This document shows positions 1 to 8,938 of a stretch of 64,000 bases of DNA, piece by piece. Each line of letters begins with the position of its first letter. The first letter of the stretch is position 1. This DNA comes from Enterobacteriaceae bacterium (lineage in GTDB: Bacteria; Pseudomonadota; Gammaproteobacteria; Enterobacterales; Enterobacteriaceae): assembly GCA_031261005.1 (NCBI GenBank), contig JAISKF010000040.1, positions 62,001 to 126,000 on the forward strand. Reading direction: 5' to 3'. A program made the position numbers and the translations under genes. Below the pieces are notes generated by a model. The model saw only the letters and a program-made list of their open reading frames with translations. It did not search any database and was not told the DNA's origin.

Positions 1-118
1 AGGGGCGGCAACCTGCCGCCCGTAAAACCACCGCGACAGATTGTCTGTCCTTACAAATTATTATCAATTTATTACTCTTGCCATTTCTTTATCTAAACCA
101 GAGGTGAATAAAGTTAGG
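1..118. repeat. dispersed palindromic repeat, copy R1 (cut by window start)
   Basis: First of nine copies of an intergenic repeat family. It has a GC-rich palindromic core (GGGGCGGCAACCTGCCGCCC) at 2-21, an AT-rich arm containing TTATTATCAATTTATTA, and an end of the type CCATTTCTTTATCTAAACC. It ends right beside the proY stop codon at 119-121. The left part lies outside the window. Confidence 0.7.
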
Positions 119-1495
119 CTATTTACTCTCAACTTGATTTTTCTTACCAAGCCCGAACAAATAATAAGCACCAACCATCAAGATAATCCACGCAAAACCA
201 ACGTACAGCGAAACGCGTGTAGTTGGGAAGTAGCCGATTAAGCCGATAATACCAAACAGGAAGATCAGCGCGATCGCCGAAGTTGTTGTACCTCCGCGCA
301 GCGGGAAGTCCAGTTTGCTGGCTTCTTCTGCGGTGATTTTACGACGGAAGCCAATCTGCGCCAGCAGGATCATAATCCATACCCAAACTGTGGCAAATGT
401 TGCCAACGAAGCAATAATGACAAACACATCTTCTGGAATAATGTAGTTCAGGTACGCTGCAAACAGCAGACCAACCATCATAAACAGTACCGTTACCCAC
501 GGCACACCGCGTCGGGAAATCTTGGTAAAGACTTTTGGTGCTTGCCCTTGTTCTGCCAGACCAAACAGCATACGACCAACGCCGAATACATCGCTGTTAA
601 TCGCCGACAATGAAGCGGTGATCACCACAAAGTTCAGAATACCTGCTGCCGCTTTAATGCCTAAATTCTCAAATGTCAGCACGAACGGGCTACCGTGTGT
701 ACCAACTTGATCCCATGGATAGATAGACATAATGACAAACAGCGTTCCTACATAGAACAGTAGAATACGGAATGGTACAGAGTTGATCGCTTTTGGAATG
801 GTTTTGCGCGGATCTTCTGCTTCCCCAGCGGTAATACCGATAATTTCGATACCACCGTAAGAGAACATCACCATTTGCAGTGATAACACCATACCGATAA
901 AGCCATGAGCAAAGAAACCGACGTTTGTCCATAGATTATGAATACCGGTCGGTTCGCCCTGATGACCAAAGCCCCAAACGATAATACCGATACCTGCCAA
1001 AATCATAATGATAATGGTGGCAACTTTGATAAACGATAACCAAAATTCCAGCTCACCAAATACGCGGACTTGAACCAGATTAATCGCACCGATAATCAAT
1101 ACGATGCTAAATACCCAGATCCACAGTTCGACATTCGGAAACCAGAAACTCATATACAAGCCGAACGCGGTAACGTCAGCAATGGCAACGATGAGGATCT
1201 CAAAACAGTATGTCCAGCCGGTGATATAACCGGCTAACGGTCCTAAATAATCCTGTGCATAACGAGAGAACGAGCCTGCTTGCGGGTTATGTACTGACAT
1301 TTCGCCCAACGCACGCATAATGATAAAGGCAAAAATGCCGCCAATCATATACGCTAACAACACACTAGGACCTGCCATTTGTATTGCACTGGCAGAACCG
1401 TAAAACAGTCCGGTGCCGATGGCTGAACCGAGTGCCATAAAACGAATATGCCGGGCTGTTAATCCCCGTTTAAGCTTATTTGTTTGTTTTTCCAT
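119..1495 (-). CDS. proY: proline-specific amino acid permease ProY
   Basis: Cytoplasmic-membrane amino-acid/proton symporter of the APC superfamily, 458 residues with about 12 hydrophobic segments. The GSAIGTGLF substrate-binding helix break typical of this family is at residues 23-31. The sequence follows E. coli ProY almost without gaps, including the [15 protein letters not shown] stretch. In E. coli the gene follows brnQ. Here the gene upstream on the same strand is only a brnQ remnant, so proY probably has its own promoter in 1496-1560 or depends on the old one. The substrate (proline) is inferred from the family; other amino acids are possible. Confidence 0.9.
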   Translation of the reverse strand: MEKQTNKLKRGLTARHIRFMALGSAIGTGLFYGSASAIQMAGPSVLLAYMIGGIFAFIIMRALGEMSVHNPQAGSFSRYAQDYLGPLAGYITGWTYCFEILIVAIADVTAFGLYMSFWFPNVELWIWVFSIVLIIGAINLVQVRVFGELEFWLSFIKVATIIIMILAGIGIIVWGFGHQGEPTGIHNLWTNVGFFAHGFIGMVLSLQMVMFSYGGIEIIGITAGEAEDPRKTIPKAINSVPFRILLFYVGTLFVIMSIYPWDQVGTHGSPFVLTFENLGIKAAAGILNFVVITASLSAINSDVFGVGRMLFGLAEQGQAPKVFTKISRRGVPWVTVLFMMVGLLFAAYLNYIIPEDVFVIIASLATFATVWVWIMILLAQIGFRRKITAEEASKLDFPLRGGTTTSAIALIFLFGIIGLIGYFPTTRVSLYVGFAWIILMVGAYYLFGLGKKNQVESK

Positions 1496-1564
1496 GCCTG
1501 AATACTCATATTTATTGTTATTTCTCCGCAGATATTAATTACTGCGACATATTAAAGATCAACC

Positions 1565-1893
1565 TTACTGCATTTTGGCTGCACCATGAGGCAAAGGCAT
1601 AAATCTATCGATAATCCCTGCAATCACCAATACAAATAACGCCAGAAACAACCATGCAAGTCCCTGCTCTGCACCGGGCAAGCGATTAACCCAAGCGGGT
1701 AAAATATTTACCAGCGCAGAGACTTTAATACCACTCAAAATACTAGCCGCTGATGTTACCAGCATTATGGGGATCATAATACGACTTTCATTACGTCAAA
1801 AGCGACTGGTAAAACTCAGCACCGCCAGCGCGATACACGGAGGGTAAATCGCATTTAATAGCGGAATTGAGAACTGGATTAAATGATTCAAGC
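1565..1893 (-). pseudogene. brnQ: brnQ remnant (branched-chain amino acid carrier, C-terminal part)
   Basis: The minus-strand frame reads the C-terminal quarter of BrnQ. LNHLIQF and [16 protein letters not shown] (about 1800-1875) correspond to the BrnQ region before its last helices, and GIKVSALVNILPAW...LPGAEQGLAWL (1590-1730) to the extreme C-terminus. A TGA at 1796-1798 interrupts the frame in place of a residue that is Trp in E. coli. The roughly 330 N-terminal residues are absent upstream. The 70-codon open piece at 1565-1777 is therefore not an independent gene. Its place upstream of proY matches the brnQ-proY order of E. coli. Confidence 0.8.
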
Positions 1894-2132
1894 GCAGGTC
1901 AAATGATATTTTTATGATGAAGTGTTCAACAACGGCGCTAATTAGACACAATAACGAAGATAAAAAATGCCTCTTTCAGGTAATCATGAAATAATTAACT
2001 AAATAAATATGATATATCCACTTTAAAAACAAAAATTACAGAATAAAAATCTAATAATTGAGTTAAAAAGAGATTTGTTTTGTATTGGCAAAAATGCTTA
2101 ATCTTATGATTAAAATAATCAGAGGACACATT

Positions 2133-2645
2133 ATGAAACAAAACATCGAAACCCTAAGTCAGGCGGTCATTATCGGCATTATTGACAGCCAATTCGGCGC
2201 ACTTGCTGCATGGCTGGACGAGGATAATCACCTGCTTCGCCTCTCCTTTCATGCAGAAGAAGATCTACAATTGGCGGCAGAAAACGGTGTCGCGCGCGAT
2301 GATCAAAAAGTTGTATTAATTGCCCGACAAATTGATGAATATCAGCAGGGAAAACGAACCCAGTTTGATATACCGCTCAAACTCAGCGGCACACCATTCC
2401 AAATGAAAGTCTGGCAAGAACTTCGCAACATTCCGTTTGGTGAGACGATTAGCTATGGCACACTAGCGAACCGGATCGGTAACCCCAATGCGTCACGCGC
2501 GGTAGGCGGAGCTAATGGTTGCAACCCGATTAGCGTGATTATCCCTTGCCATCGCGTGATCGGCGCAAATGGTTCGTTAACCGGTTATGAGGGTGGAGTA
2601 CCGATCAAAGAGAAGTTATTAGCATTTGAGAAACGCAGTAAATAA
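2133..2645 (+). CDS. ogt: methylated-DNA--[protein]-cysteine S-methyltransferase
   Basis: Suicide DNA-repair protein that moves the alkyl group from O6-alkylguanine to its own cysteine. It is 170 residues. The active-site motif PCHRVIG places the acceptor Cys near residue 139, and the DNA-recognition helix region ([12 protein letters not shown], then [12 protein letters not shown]) precedes it. The N-terminal part lacks the Ada regulatory zinc domain, so this is an Ogt-type stand-alone enzyme. The ATG at 2133 is chosen because AGAGG lies about 7 nt upstream; the frame is open further upstream without a better site. ynfA follows after 14 nt, so co-transcription is likely. Confidence 0.88.
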   Translation: MKQNIETLSQAVIIGIIDSQFGALAAWLDEDNHLLRLSFHAEEDLQLAAENGVARDDQKVVLIARQIDEYQQGKRTQFDIPLKLSGTPFQMKVWQELRNIPFGETISYGTLANRIGNPNASRAVGGANGCNPISVIIPCHRVIGANGSLTGYEGGVPIKEKLLAFEKRSK

Positions 2646-2659
2646 GGCAGCCAACTTTT

Positions 2660-2983
2660 ATGACGAAAACATTACTGCTCTTTGTGGCGACTGCATTGTC
2701 CGAAATTATCGGCTGTTTCCTGCCTTATTTATGGCTGAGAAAGTCTGCATCAATTTGGATACTGCTCCCCGCTGCTGGCAGTTTAGCGCTGTTTGTCTGG
2801 CTGCTGAGTTTACACCCCGCAGCCAGCGGGCGCGTTTATGCTGCTTATGGCGGGATCTATATTGCTACCGCGCTGGTTTGGTTAAGAGTAGTTGATGGCA
2901 TTAAATTATCGATATATGACTGGCTGGGTGCAGCGATCGTGCTGATTGGGGCATTGATCATTATTAGCGGCTGGCGAAACTGA
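2660..2983 (+). CDS. ynfA: UPF0060 small membrane protein YnfA
   Basis: A 107-residue, four-helix inner-membrane protein, nearly identical in length and pattern to E. coli YnfA ([30 protein letters not shown] motifs). The family is structurally related to small multidrug-resistance exporters, but its natural substrate is uncertain. It starts 14 nt after ogt on the same strand and is followed by an intrinsic terminator. Confidence 0.9.
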   Translation: MTKTLLLFVATALSEIIGCFLPYLWLRKSASIWILLPAAGSLALFVWLLSLHPAASGRVYAAYGGIYIATALVWLRVVDGIKLSIYDWLGAAIVLIGALIIISGWRN

Positions 2984-2992
2984 TTTTAATTG

Positions 2993-3011
2993 GGGAAGAG
3001 AAACTCTTCCC
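2993..3011. terminator. terminator between ynfA and the acetyltransferase
   Basis: GGGAAGAG-AAA-CTCTTCCC, a perfect 8-bp stem with a 3-nt loop, followed by TGATATATTTT. It sits between two convergent genes and may serve both. Confidence 0.6.
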
Positions 3012-3020
3012 TGATATATT

Positions 3021-3530
3021 TTACAACTTCTTCAACATCAACACTTCACAAGCGTGATGCCCTGTATTACCTATTCGTTGTGTAACATACTCAAAACCAA
3101 GCACTTCATACAGTTTCAGCGCTTCTTTTAATACGCCGGTCGTTTCCAGATAGCAATAGTCATATCCCGCTTCACGAGCAAATGCCAACGCCTCAACCAC
3201 CATGCGCCGAGCGATACCCTTTCCGCGAATCGATGGTAAAAAGAACAATTTTTGCAATTCACAATAACCCGACTGGATCGGCGCAATACCAACACCGCCG
3301 GAAACCACTCCGTCCAGCTCAACCACCCAGTAATGACTGCCTTGCTGTTGATAAGCGTCAAAAAGATGATGCAGCGCCGGATCTGAAAAGCTGTATCCCT
3401 CTTGCCCTAACAAGCCATACTCCTCAAACGCTTTTAAGATAATCTGCGCGAGAGCTTCATTATCTCTCACTTCAATAGCTCGAATGGTGATATTTTTTGG
3501 TAATGGTTTTAGTGATGCAGATTCCATCAT
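3021..3530 (-). CDS. GNAT-family N-acetyltransferase
   Basis: A 169-residue single-domain protein of the Gcn5-related acetyltransferase superfamily. The acetyl-CoA pyrophosphate-binding motif RGKGIA is at 102-107, after the beta-4 strand ELQKLFFLPS. The C-terminal half (YLETT...LYEVLGFEYV) is typical of motif B. The acceptor substrate cannot be read from the sequence. It stands alone, convergent with ynfA and divergent from the LysE-type exporter. Confidence 0.8.
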   Translation of the reverse strand: MMESASLKPLPKNITIRAIEVRDNEALAQIILKAFEEYGLLGQEGYSFSDPALHHLFDAYQQQGSHYWVVELDGVVSGGVGIAPIQSGYCELQKLFFLPSIRGKGIARRMVVEALAFAREAGYDYCYLETTGVLKEALKLYEVLGFEYVTQRIGNTGHHACEVLMLKKL

Positions 3531-3670
3531 TGCCGTAGTACCTCTAAACAGTGTTTTTAGTTATTGACCTAAATTAATTGATGTGATCTCACAAAGCAAT
3601 TTTTAGCTCAAAATTCGCTATAACAGAAATGTCCCACATCGTTGTTATTCCTGAGAGGTATACATTCATT

Positions 3671-4303
3671 ATGCCAGATACCGCGCAACTGCTCGCTTTT
3701 TCCATTCTATCTCTTGGCATGGCATTAACGCCTGGTCCGAATATGTTGTATCTGGTATCGCGCTCACTTTCGCAAGGACGAACTGCCGGATTAATTTCGC
3801 TGCTAGGTGTTTCTCTTGGTTATGTTTTATATATGCTGTGCGCGGCGTTTGGCATCAGCGCATTAATGCTGGCTGTACCTTATGCTTATGAAACGCTCTG
3901 CTTTGGCGGCATGGTTTATCTGTTGTATCTCGCATGGCAGGCGATTAAACCTGGCGGACGATCACCATTCCAAGTGAAAAATTTGCCGAAAGACAGTAAT
4001 AAAAAGCTATTTATCATGGGATTGATTACCAACCTGCTCAATCCCAAAATCGCCATTATGTATTTGTCTCTGCTACCGCAATTTATTACGCCGAATCATG
4101 GCAGCGTATTAACACAATCACTGATTTTGGGTGCAATTCAAATCGTTACCGCTATCACAATCAATGCAATTATTGCCATTATGGCTGGTTCAATAGCCAG
4201 TTTTCTCACCGGCAGACCGGCGTGGATACTGGTTCAGCGCTGGATTATGGGAACGGTGTTAGCAGGGCTGGCTGTGCGTATGATGTTCGAAGCCCGCAGA
4301 TAG
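3671..4303 (+). CDS. LysE/RhtB-family amino acid exporter
   Basis: A 210-residue inner-membrane protein with about six hydrophobic segments. The family hallmark TPGPNMLYL is near residue 17-25, and GLITNLLNPKIAIMYLSLLPQF is typical of the second half. RhtB proteins export amino acids such as homoserine, threonine or leucine; the substrate here is not known. The ATG at 3671 fits the usual N-terminus (MPDTAQLLAF); the upstream frame extension to 3629 does not look like this family. GAGAGG lies 12-17 nt upstream. Confidence 0.82.
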   Translation: MPDTAQLLAFSILSLGMALTPGPNMLYLVSRSLSQGRTAGLISLLGVSLGYVLYMLCAAFGISALMLAVPYAYETLCFGGMVYLLYLAWQAIKPGGRSPFQVKNLPKDSNKKLFIMGLITNLLNPKIAIMYLSLLPQFITPNHGSVLTQSLILGAIQIVTAITINAIIAIMAGSIASFLTGRPAWILVQRWIMGTVLAGLAVRMMFEARR

Positions 4304-4366
4304 CAATAACTAAATAATTTAGCGACAAAATTTAGGCTATATTTATCGGGTTAGTTATTGGGTATA

Positions 4367-4577
4367 ACTAACATCAGGGTTGAATAAGGAAAAGGTAAAA
4401 CAATAGATTAATATATTGATAGTAAAGAATAATTTTCAGGGATAGCGACCTGTCGCCTGTATTAACAACGTAAACGCGATAGGTTCACGGGCGACAGATT
4501 GCCGCCTCTACGGAAAATGACATAATTATTTGAAATTTATTGTAAAAATATAACTTCCTATCCAAAGTTCAGGTTAA
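4367..4577. repeat. dispersed palindromic repeat, copy R2 (long form)
   Basis: About 210 bp between the exporter and the lipoprotein gene. It starts with CAGGGTTGAATAAGGAAAAGG and ends with CTATCCAAAGTTCAGGTTAA, so the ends are roughly inverted. The centre holds GCGACCTGTCGCC and GGGCGACAGATTGCCGCC. It shares a long, nearly identical stretch (ACAATAGATTAATATATTGATA) with copy R9 at 62202-62364. Confidence 0.7.
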
Positions 4578-4609
4578 CGATTGGGTATTCGATTAGAAAT
4601 GGAGTGATC

Positions 4610-4903
4610 ATGAAGAAAATTATTGCTGTCTCGCTGTTATCCTTATTTGCGTTAGCAGGCTGTAACAGTTCACCGACTGTCGGGAATTGGTATAAAGATA
4701 ATGTGTCAGCACAAGAAGCCGAAAAAGACAGAATTCAGTGCGAAGCTGAAAGCAAATCCTCTGCTATCAATGTCAATTTGCAACACGATCCTGTCGGTGT
4801 TGTCGATACCGATCAAGTTATCGATAACACGCTAATTCATGAGCAGCAACAAATTGATTTAATTTGGGAATGTATGCGTGCGAAAGGATATAACAGTAAT
4901 TAA
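4610..4903 (+). CDS. small lipoprotein, unknown function
   Basis: A 97-residue protein with a type-II signal peptide (MKKIIAVSLLSLFALAGC). The lipobox LAGC gives a lipidated Cys at residue 18. The mature part is polar and contains three further Cys (in IQCEAE, WECMRAKG and the lipidated one). No recognised domain. The ATG at 4610 is chosen over an upstream GTG because GGAG lies 5-6 nt before it. It probably sits in the outer membrane, since Asn rather than Asp follows the Cys. Confidence 0.75.
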   Translation: MKKIIAVSLLSLFALAGCNSSPTVGNWYKDNVSAQEAEKDRIQCEAESKSSAINVNLQHDPVGVVDTDQVIDNTLIHEQQQIDLIWECMRAKGYNSN

Positions 4904-4911
4904 TTGATCAA

Positions 4912-4944
4912 AATACCGCCCATAACGTTATGGTGGGCGGTATT
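4912..4944. terminator. bidirectional terminator between lipoprotein gene and higA
   Basis: AATACCGCCCA ... TGGGCGGTATT, an 11-bp perfect stem between convergent genes, with A/T flanks on both sides. Confidence 0.65.
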
Positions 4945-4945
4945 A

Positions 4946-5227
4946 TCAGCTATGACGCAAAATTGGCGTAATATGCGGACGAGGTTTTTGTGCTGCTTGC
5001 CATAAATCATACTGCGACTGCATTCCCAACCATAACTCCGCACTAGTGTCAAGCGCTTCACTTAACCGCCAAGCCATATCCGCAGTAATACTGGCATGAC
5101 CATTCATAATGCGCGATAACGTAGCACGAGTTACACCCAATGATGCTGCTGCTTGCGTAATCGAAATACCATCAAGAAATTCTCGCAATACCTCTCCAGG
5201 GTGCGCGGGATTGTGCATAATCATCAT
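4946..5227 (-). CDS. higA: antitoxin HigA (XRE-type HTH)
   Basis: A 93-residue antitoxin of the HigA family. [14 protein letters not shown] at the N-terminus, then a helix-turn-helix ([21 protein letters not shown]) and [13 protein letters not shown] are the family signatures. It neutralises the HigB mRNA interferase encoded just upstream and should repress the operon through a palindrome at 5543-5564. The ATG at 5227 has AGGAG 6 nt upstream. The gene order toxin-antitoxin is the one expected of hig systems. Confidence 0.88.
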   Translation of the reverse strand: MMIMHNPAHPGEVLREFLDGISITQAAASLGVTRATLSRIMNGHASITADMAWRLSEALDTSAELWLGMQSQYDLWQAAQKPRPHITPILRHS

Positions 5228-5243
5228 TTTTCTCTCCTGCTTT

Positions 5244-5525
5244 CTAATGGTAATCCTGATAATCAACAACGATGACATCAGTACCATCAAATTTAAACGT
5301 TAAACGCCAGTTTCCATTAACTGAAACTGCCCAATGTCCTTTTAAATCCGCGCCTTTTAATGGGTGAAGCTGCCATGATAGAGCCGCCATATCATCAGGC
5401 TTAGTTGCGCGATTCAACACCGTAAGTTGTAGCCGTAATTTCTTTATGTGCTTAGCCTGAATACCGGAAATAGAACCTGTTTTAAAGAAAAGCTCCAATC
5501 CTTTATGTCTGAATGATTTTATCAT
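5244..5525 (-). CDS. higB: toxin HigB (RelE superfamily mRNA interferase)
   Basis: A 93-residue toxin, first gene of the higBA pair, 16 nt before hig[11 protein letters not shown] at the start, then [24 protein letters not shown] and VDYQDYH at the end are hallmarks of the HigB/plasmid-maintenance killer family. These toxins cleave ribosome-bound mRNA. The basic residues and the conserved NWRLTF and DYH elements are all present, so it looks intact. Confidence 0.88.
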   Translation of the reverse strand: MIKSFRHKGLELFFKTGSISGIQAKHIKKLRLQLTVLNRATKPDDMAALSWQLHPLKGADLKGHWAVSVNGNWRLTFKFDGTDVIVVDYQDYH

Positions 5526-5542
5526 TTCAAGCCCTGTTGTAT

Positions 5543-5564
5543 AGCATGACTATACAGTCATGCT
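5543..5564. promoter_or_regulatory. palindromic operator upstream of higBA
   Basis: AGCATGACT and AGTCATGCT form a perfect 9-bp inverted repeat around ATAC, 18 nt before the higB start codon. This is the position and size expected for the HigA autorepression site. The role is inferred. Confidence 0.65.
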
Positions 5565-5738
5565 GACTAAAATCAAATGGAAAATTCCGCCGTGATACAT
5601 TCTGAACGACCAAGAATCTAAGCAAAATAAACAGGAATCGAATGAACAGAAAGGGAAAAAGAATATAAAAAACTACTTTATTGAATTAGATAACAACTTA
5701 TTAGTATCTAATACATTTTATACAACTGACTTCGTGAA

Positions 5739-5780
5739 CTCCGTGCAGTACAAATACCAAAACTGCACGGAGGTTTTATT
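5739..5780 (+). other. strong hairpin with T-rich tail in the higB-proA gap
   Basis: CTCCGTGCAG (5739-5748) and CTGCACGGAG (5763-5772) form a perfect 10-bp stem followed by GTTTTATT on the plus strand. It looks like a plus-strand terminator, but no plus-strand gene precedes it. proA ends at 5807 on the opposite strand, where the tail would not be T-rich. The rest of 5565-5806 is AT-rich with no gene seen. Confidence 0.4.
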
Positions 5781-5806
5781 GCTTGAAACTGTGCTAAATA
5801 CAATCA

Positions 5807-7060
5807 TTACCGCCGAATCAAATCGTCCCCATAACCAATCCATTTATAGGTTGTCAGGGCTTCTAATCCCATTGGTCCGCGTGCGTGGAGTTTTTGGGTG
5901 CTGACGGCGACTTCTGCGCCTAAACCAAACTGACCGCCATCGGTAAAACGAGTGCTGGCGTTAACGTACACTGCTGCTGAATCTACTTCGGTAACAAAGC
6001 GGTTGGTGTTGATCAATGAACGAGTAAGGATTGCGTCAGAATGCGCGCTGCCGTGAGTGCGGATATGCTCGATGGCTTCGTCTAATCCTGCAACTACTTT
6101 GACGTTTAAATCCAGAGAGAGCCATTCACTGTCATATTCTGCGTCCGTTACCTGAACAACATTCACTTCCGCGCCAGTGAGATACATCATCGCTTCTGGT
6201 GAAGTATGCAGCGTTACGCCGCAGCTATACATTTTTGCACCAAGTTTTGGTAAAAACTCGGCGGCAATGCTGCGATGAACCAGCAATGTTTCCAATGTAT
6301 TACAAGTGCTTGGGCGTTGAGTTTTGGCATTTTCAATAATAGTTAATGCTTTATCAAAATCAGCACTTTCATCAACAAACGTATGGCAAACACCAATACC
6401 GCCGATAATTACCGGAATGGTGGCGTTCTCTTTACACAGTTTTTGCAGTGCTGCGCCGCCACGAGGAATAATCATATCCACATAGCGATCCAACGTGAGC
6501 AATTCATTAATTAATGCGCGATCAGGATTATCAATCGATTGCACCGCTGCGGCAGGTAAACCGCATTTTTGTAGTGCCTGTTGGATCACTGCCACCATCG
6601 ACTGATTCGTATTTACCGTCTCTTTACCGCCGCGTAAGATCACCGCGTTGCCGGTTTTCAGGCATAACGTAGCGACATCAATGGTCACATTTGGACGCGC
6701 TTCATAAATCACGCCAACCACCCCCAACGGCACACGGCGGCGTTGCAGATTCAGTCCGTTATCCAATAACGAGCCATCGATCACCTGACCAACGGGATCA
6801 GTTAAGCGATAAACATGGCGAACATCGTTAGCGATTGAAGCTAATCGGGAGGGCGTCAATTTTAAGCGGTCGATCAGCGCATCACTTAAACCATTTTGTT
6901 TGGCGAGATCGACATCTTGTTCATTGGCAGCCAAAATAATTTTACTGTTAGCTTCCAGCGTATCCGCGATAACCACGAGCGCTTGATTTTTCTTCGCTGA
7001 ATTTAACACCGCCAGTTGATAGGACGCCTGTTTTGCCGCCGCCCCCATTTGCTCTAACAT
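5807..7060 (-). CDS. proA: glutamate-5-semialdehyde dehydrogenase (gamma-glutamyl phosphate reductase)
   Basis: Second enzyme of proline synthesis: NADPH-dependent reduction of gamma-glutamyl phosphate to glutamate semialdehyde. It is 417 residues, the normal length. The aldehyde-dehydrogenase-type catalytic Cys lies in [10 protein letters not shown] (about residue 255). [15 protein letters not shown] and the C-terminal [15 protein letters not shown] are signature blocks. It lies 11 nt downstream of proB on the same strand, forming the classical proBA operon. Confidence 0.96.
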   Translation of the reverse strand: MLEQMGAAAKQASYQLAVLNSAKKNQALVVIADTLEANSKIILAANEQDVDLAKQNGLSDALIDRLKLTPSRLASIANDVRHVYRLTDPVGQVIDGSLLDNGLNLQRRRVPLGVVGVIYEARPNVTIDVATLCLKTGNAVILRGGKETVNTNQSMVAVIQQALQKCGLPAAAVQSIDNPDRALINELLTLDRYVDMIIPRGGAALQKLCKENATIPVIIGGIGVCHTFVDESADFDKALTIIENAKTQRPSTCNTLETLLVHRSIAAEFLPKLGAKMYSCGVTLHTSPEAMMYLTGAEVNVVQVTDAEYDSEWLSLDLNVKVVAGLDEAIEHIRTHGSAHSDAILTRSLINTNRFVTEVDSAAVYVNASTRFTDGGQFGLGAEVAVSTQKLHARGPMGLEALTTYKWIGYGDDLIRR

Positions 7061-7071
7061 CGCGCATACTC

Positions 7072-8175
7072 CTAATTGATGATCATATCGTCGCGGTGTA
7101 CAGCAACCGGACCATATTCATAACCTAAAATCATATCTATTTGCTGGGAATGATGCCCGGCAATCATACGCATGGCATCACTATTATAACGCGCGACGCC
7201 ATGAGCTAAGTCTTTGCCCGCTAAGCTCCTAATCCGGATAACTTCACCGCGCGAAAAATCACCTTTCACTTCTTTGATGCCTTTTGGCAGTAATGAACTT
7301 CCGCGTTCTGACATGGCGCTAACTGCACCATCATCAATAATAATTTCACCCGCCGGAGGTGCGCCGAAAATCCAGCGTTTGCGATTTTCCAGCGGTGTCG
7401 TTTGAGCATGGAAGCGTGTACCGACAGAAACATTATTGATCACATCACCAATCACACCTTGTTTGCTGCCTGCGGCAATCACTACTTCAATACCAGCGCG
7501 ACCAGCGACATCAGCCGCTTGCAATTTGGTTGCCATACCGCCAGTTCCCAGCCCTGAAACACTGTCACCCGCCAGACCGCGCAGCGCATCATCAATACTG
7601 TCAACTTCACGGATTAATTCAGCATCAGGATTACTGCGCGGATCGGCAGTAAATAAACCGGATTGATCGGTCAGCAGCAGCAGCTTATCCGCGCCGCCGA
7701 GAATCGCCGCCAGCGCGGATAAATTATCGTTATCGCCGACTTTAATTTCCGATGTCGCTACCGCATCATTTTCATTAATAACAGGAACAATTTGATTATC
7801 TAACAAAGCCTGCATCATATCGCGGGCATTTAAAAAGCGTTCACGATCTTCCAGATCAGCGCGGGTCAGCAACATTTGCCCGATGCTAATGCCATAGATA
7901 GAAAAAAGCTGTTCCCATAATTGGATCAATCGAATCTGCCCGACCGATGCCAGCAATTGTTTAGAGGCGATCGTAGCGGGCAATTCAGGATAACCAAGAT
8001 GCTCTCGTCCCGCAGCAATCGCGCCGGAAGTAACAATAATAATGCGATGCCCTAGCGCATGTTGTTGGGCGCACTGGCGAACCAATTCCACAATATGAGC
8101 GCGATTCAGGCGTTTTGAGCCGCCGGTAAGCACACTCGTTCCTAATTTGACCACCAACGTTTGGCTGTTATTCAT
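7072..8175 (-). CDS. proB: glutamate 5-kinase
   Basis: First, proline-inhibited step of proline synthesis: ATP-dependent phosphorylation of glutamate. It is 367 residues, with an amino-acid kinase domain at about 5-255 ([41 protein letters not shown]) and a C-terminal PUA domain at about 275-355. The residues around the known feedback sites ([12 protein letters not shown] and NENDAV) are conserved, so normal proline inhibition is expected. In E. coli phoE lies between crl and proB; here that gap holds only repeat R3. Confidence 0.96.
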   Translation of the reverse strand: MNNSQTLVVKLGTSVLTGGSKRLNRAHIVELVRQCAQQHALGHRIIIVTSGAIAAGREHLGYPELPATIASKQLLASVGQIRLIQLWEQLFSIYGISIGQMLLTRADLEDRERFLNARDMMQALLDNQIVPVINENDAVATSEIKVGDNDNLSALAAILGGADKLLLLTDQSGLFTADPRSNPDAELIREVDSIDDALRGLAGDSVSGLGTGGMATKLQAADVAGRAGIEVVIAAGSKQGVIGDVINNVSVGTRFHAQTTPLENRKRWIFGAPPAGEIIIDDGAVSAMSERGSSLLPKGIKEVKGDFSRGEVIRIRSLAGKDLAHGVARYNSDAMRMIAGHHSQQIDMILGYEYGPVAVHRDDMIIN

Positions 8176-8291
8176 AATTATTCTGCCGTTGAATATTAAG
8201 ACGTGATTTTTGAGATAGAGCTTTATGTTTTATCAGGTGCGGCGCGTTATGCCAACAGACATAACGCGAAATATGGAGATTTAGAAAAATA

Positions 8292-8466
8292 TTTAACCAC
8301 GGGTTTGGATAAGGAAATGATGAAAATAATAGGTTAGTAGATGGATAATAACGAATAATGTGCAAGGGCGACAATCTGCCGCCCGTTGATTTCACCGTAG
8401 TTTAGCGCCATCCCTACGAAGAAATTGCGTAATAATATAACTTGTTATCCGAAGTCCAGATTATTT
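8292..8466. repeat. dispersed palindromic repeat, copy R3
   Basis: About 175 bp in the proB-crl gap. It begins TTAACCACGGGTTTGGATAAGG and ends TTATCCGAAGTCCAGATTA, giving roughly inverted ends. The central GGGCGACAATCTGCCGCCC is followed by GTTGATTTCACCGTAGTTT, as in R7. The remaining part of the 8176-8495 gap shows nothing else recognisable. Confidence 0.7.
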
Positions 8467-8495
8467 AGTAACGTAAGATAATCGAAAATCTCTCG

Positions 8496-8879
8496 CTATT
8501 TGGTGCTCACGGCATCAGCAGGTCGGAAAGTCAGTTCAATGGTCGCTAAATATTTTTCCATTTTTTGCAGAAATTCCGTCAAATTAGTATCAATTTCTTG
8601 TTTGATTTCAGCTTGTTTAATCGCTTTTACTTGCCAGTCACCGGCTTTGTTATACATGCCAATTTGAGTTTGGTAAGTAAAGCCTGCTTCATCGGCTTCA
8701 ATATCCATCCACCAGCCCCAAAACTCGCGTTTATCTGGTGCTGGTTTACTGTTAACACAGACTGCTAAGCAATCGAAAAAATAGCAATTTCCTTTGCATT
8801 GAGACTCCCTGATATAAGGACCTAAGCCAACAAACGCTTTCATTAAACGACTTCTTGAGTGTCCGTTTGGTAACAGCAT
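8496..8879 (-). CDS. crl: sigma factor-binding protein Crl
   Basis: Small activator that binds RpoS (sigma S) and favours its assembly with core RNA polymerase. At 127 residues it is a little shorter than E. coli Crl (133), missing the extreme C-terminus. The conserved core is clear: SRLMKAFVGLGPYIRE, FFDCLAVCVNSKPAP, REFWGWWMDIEA and the AGDW turn. It sits between frsA and proB as in E. coli, apart from the missing phoE. Confidence 0.92.
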   Translation of the reverse strand: MLLPNGHSRSRLMKAFVGLGPYIRESQCKGNCYFFDCLAVCVNSKPAPDKREFWGWWMDIEADEAGFTYQTQIGMYNKAGDWQVKAIKQAEIKQEIDTNLTEFLQKMEKYLATIELTFRPADAVSTK

Positions 8880-8938
8880 TATGTATTACTCCTATTTTTC
8901 CCAATTTTTGACATTTTGTGCTAAAAAGAGAGAGAAAG

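Noticed and set aside
690-932. Minus-strand 80-codon frame inside proY, and similar frames inside frsA, icd, helD, cysS, ispH and others
   Set aside because: They lie in alternative frames of strongly conserved genes, lack ribosome-binding sites and show no recognisable protein family.
3581-3592. TGTGATCTCACA upstream of the LysE-type exporter as a CRP site
   Set aside because: CRP needs TGTGA-N6-TCACA; here the half-sites are only 2 bp apart, so it does not fit.
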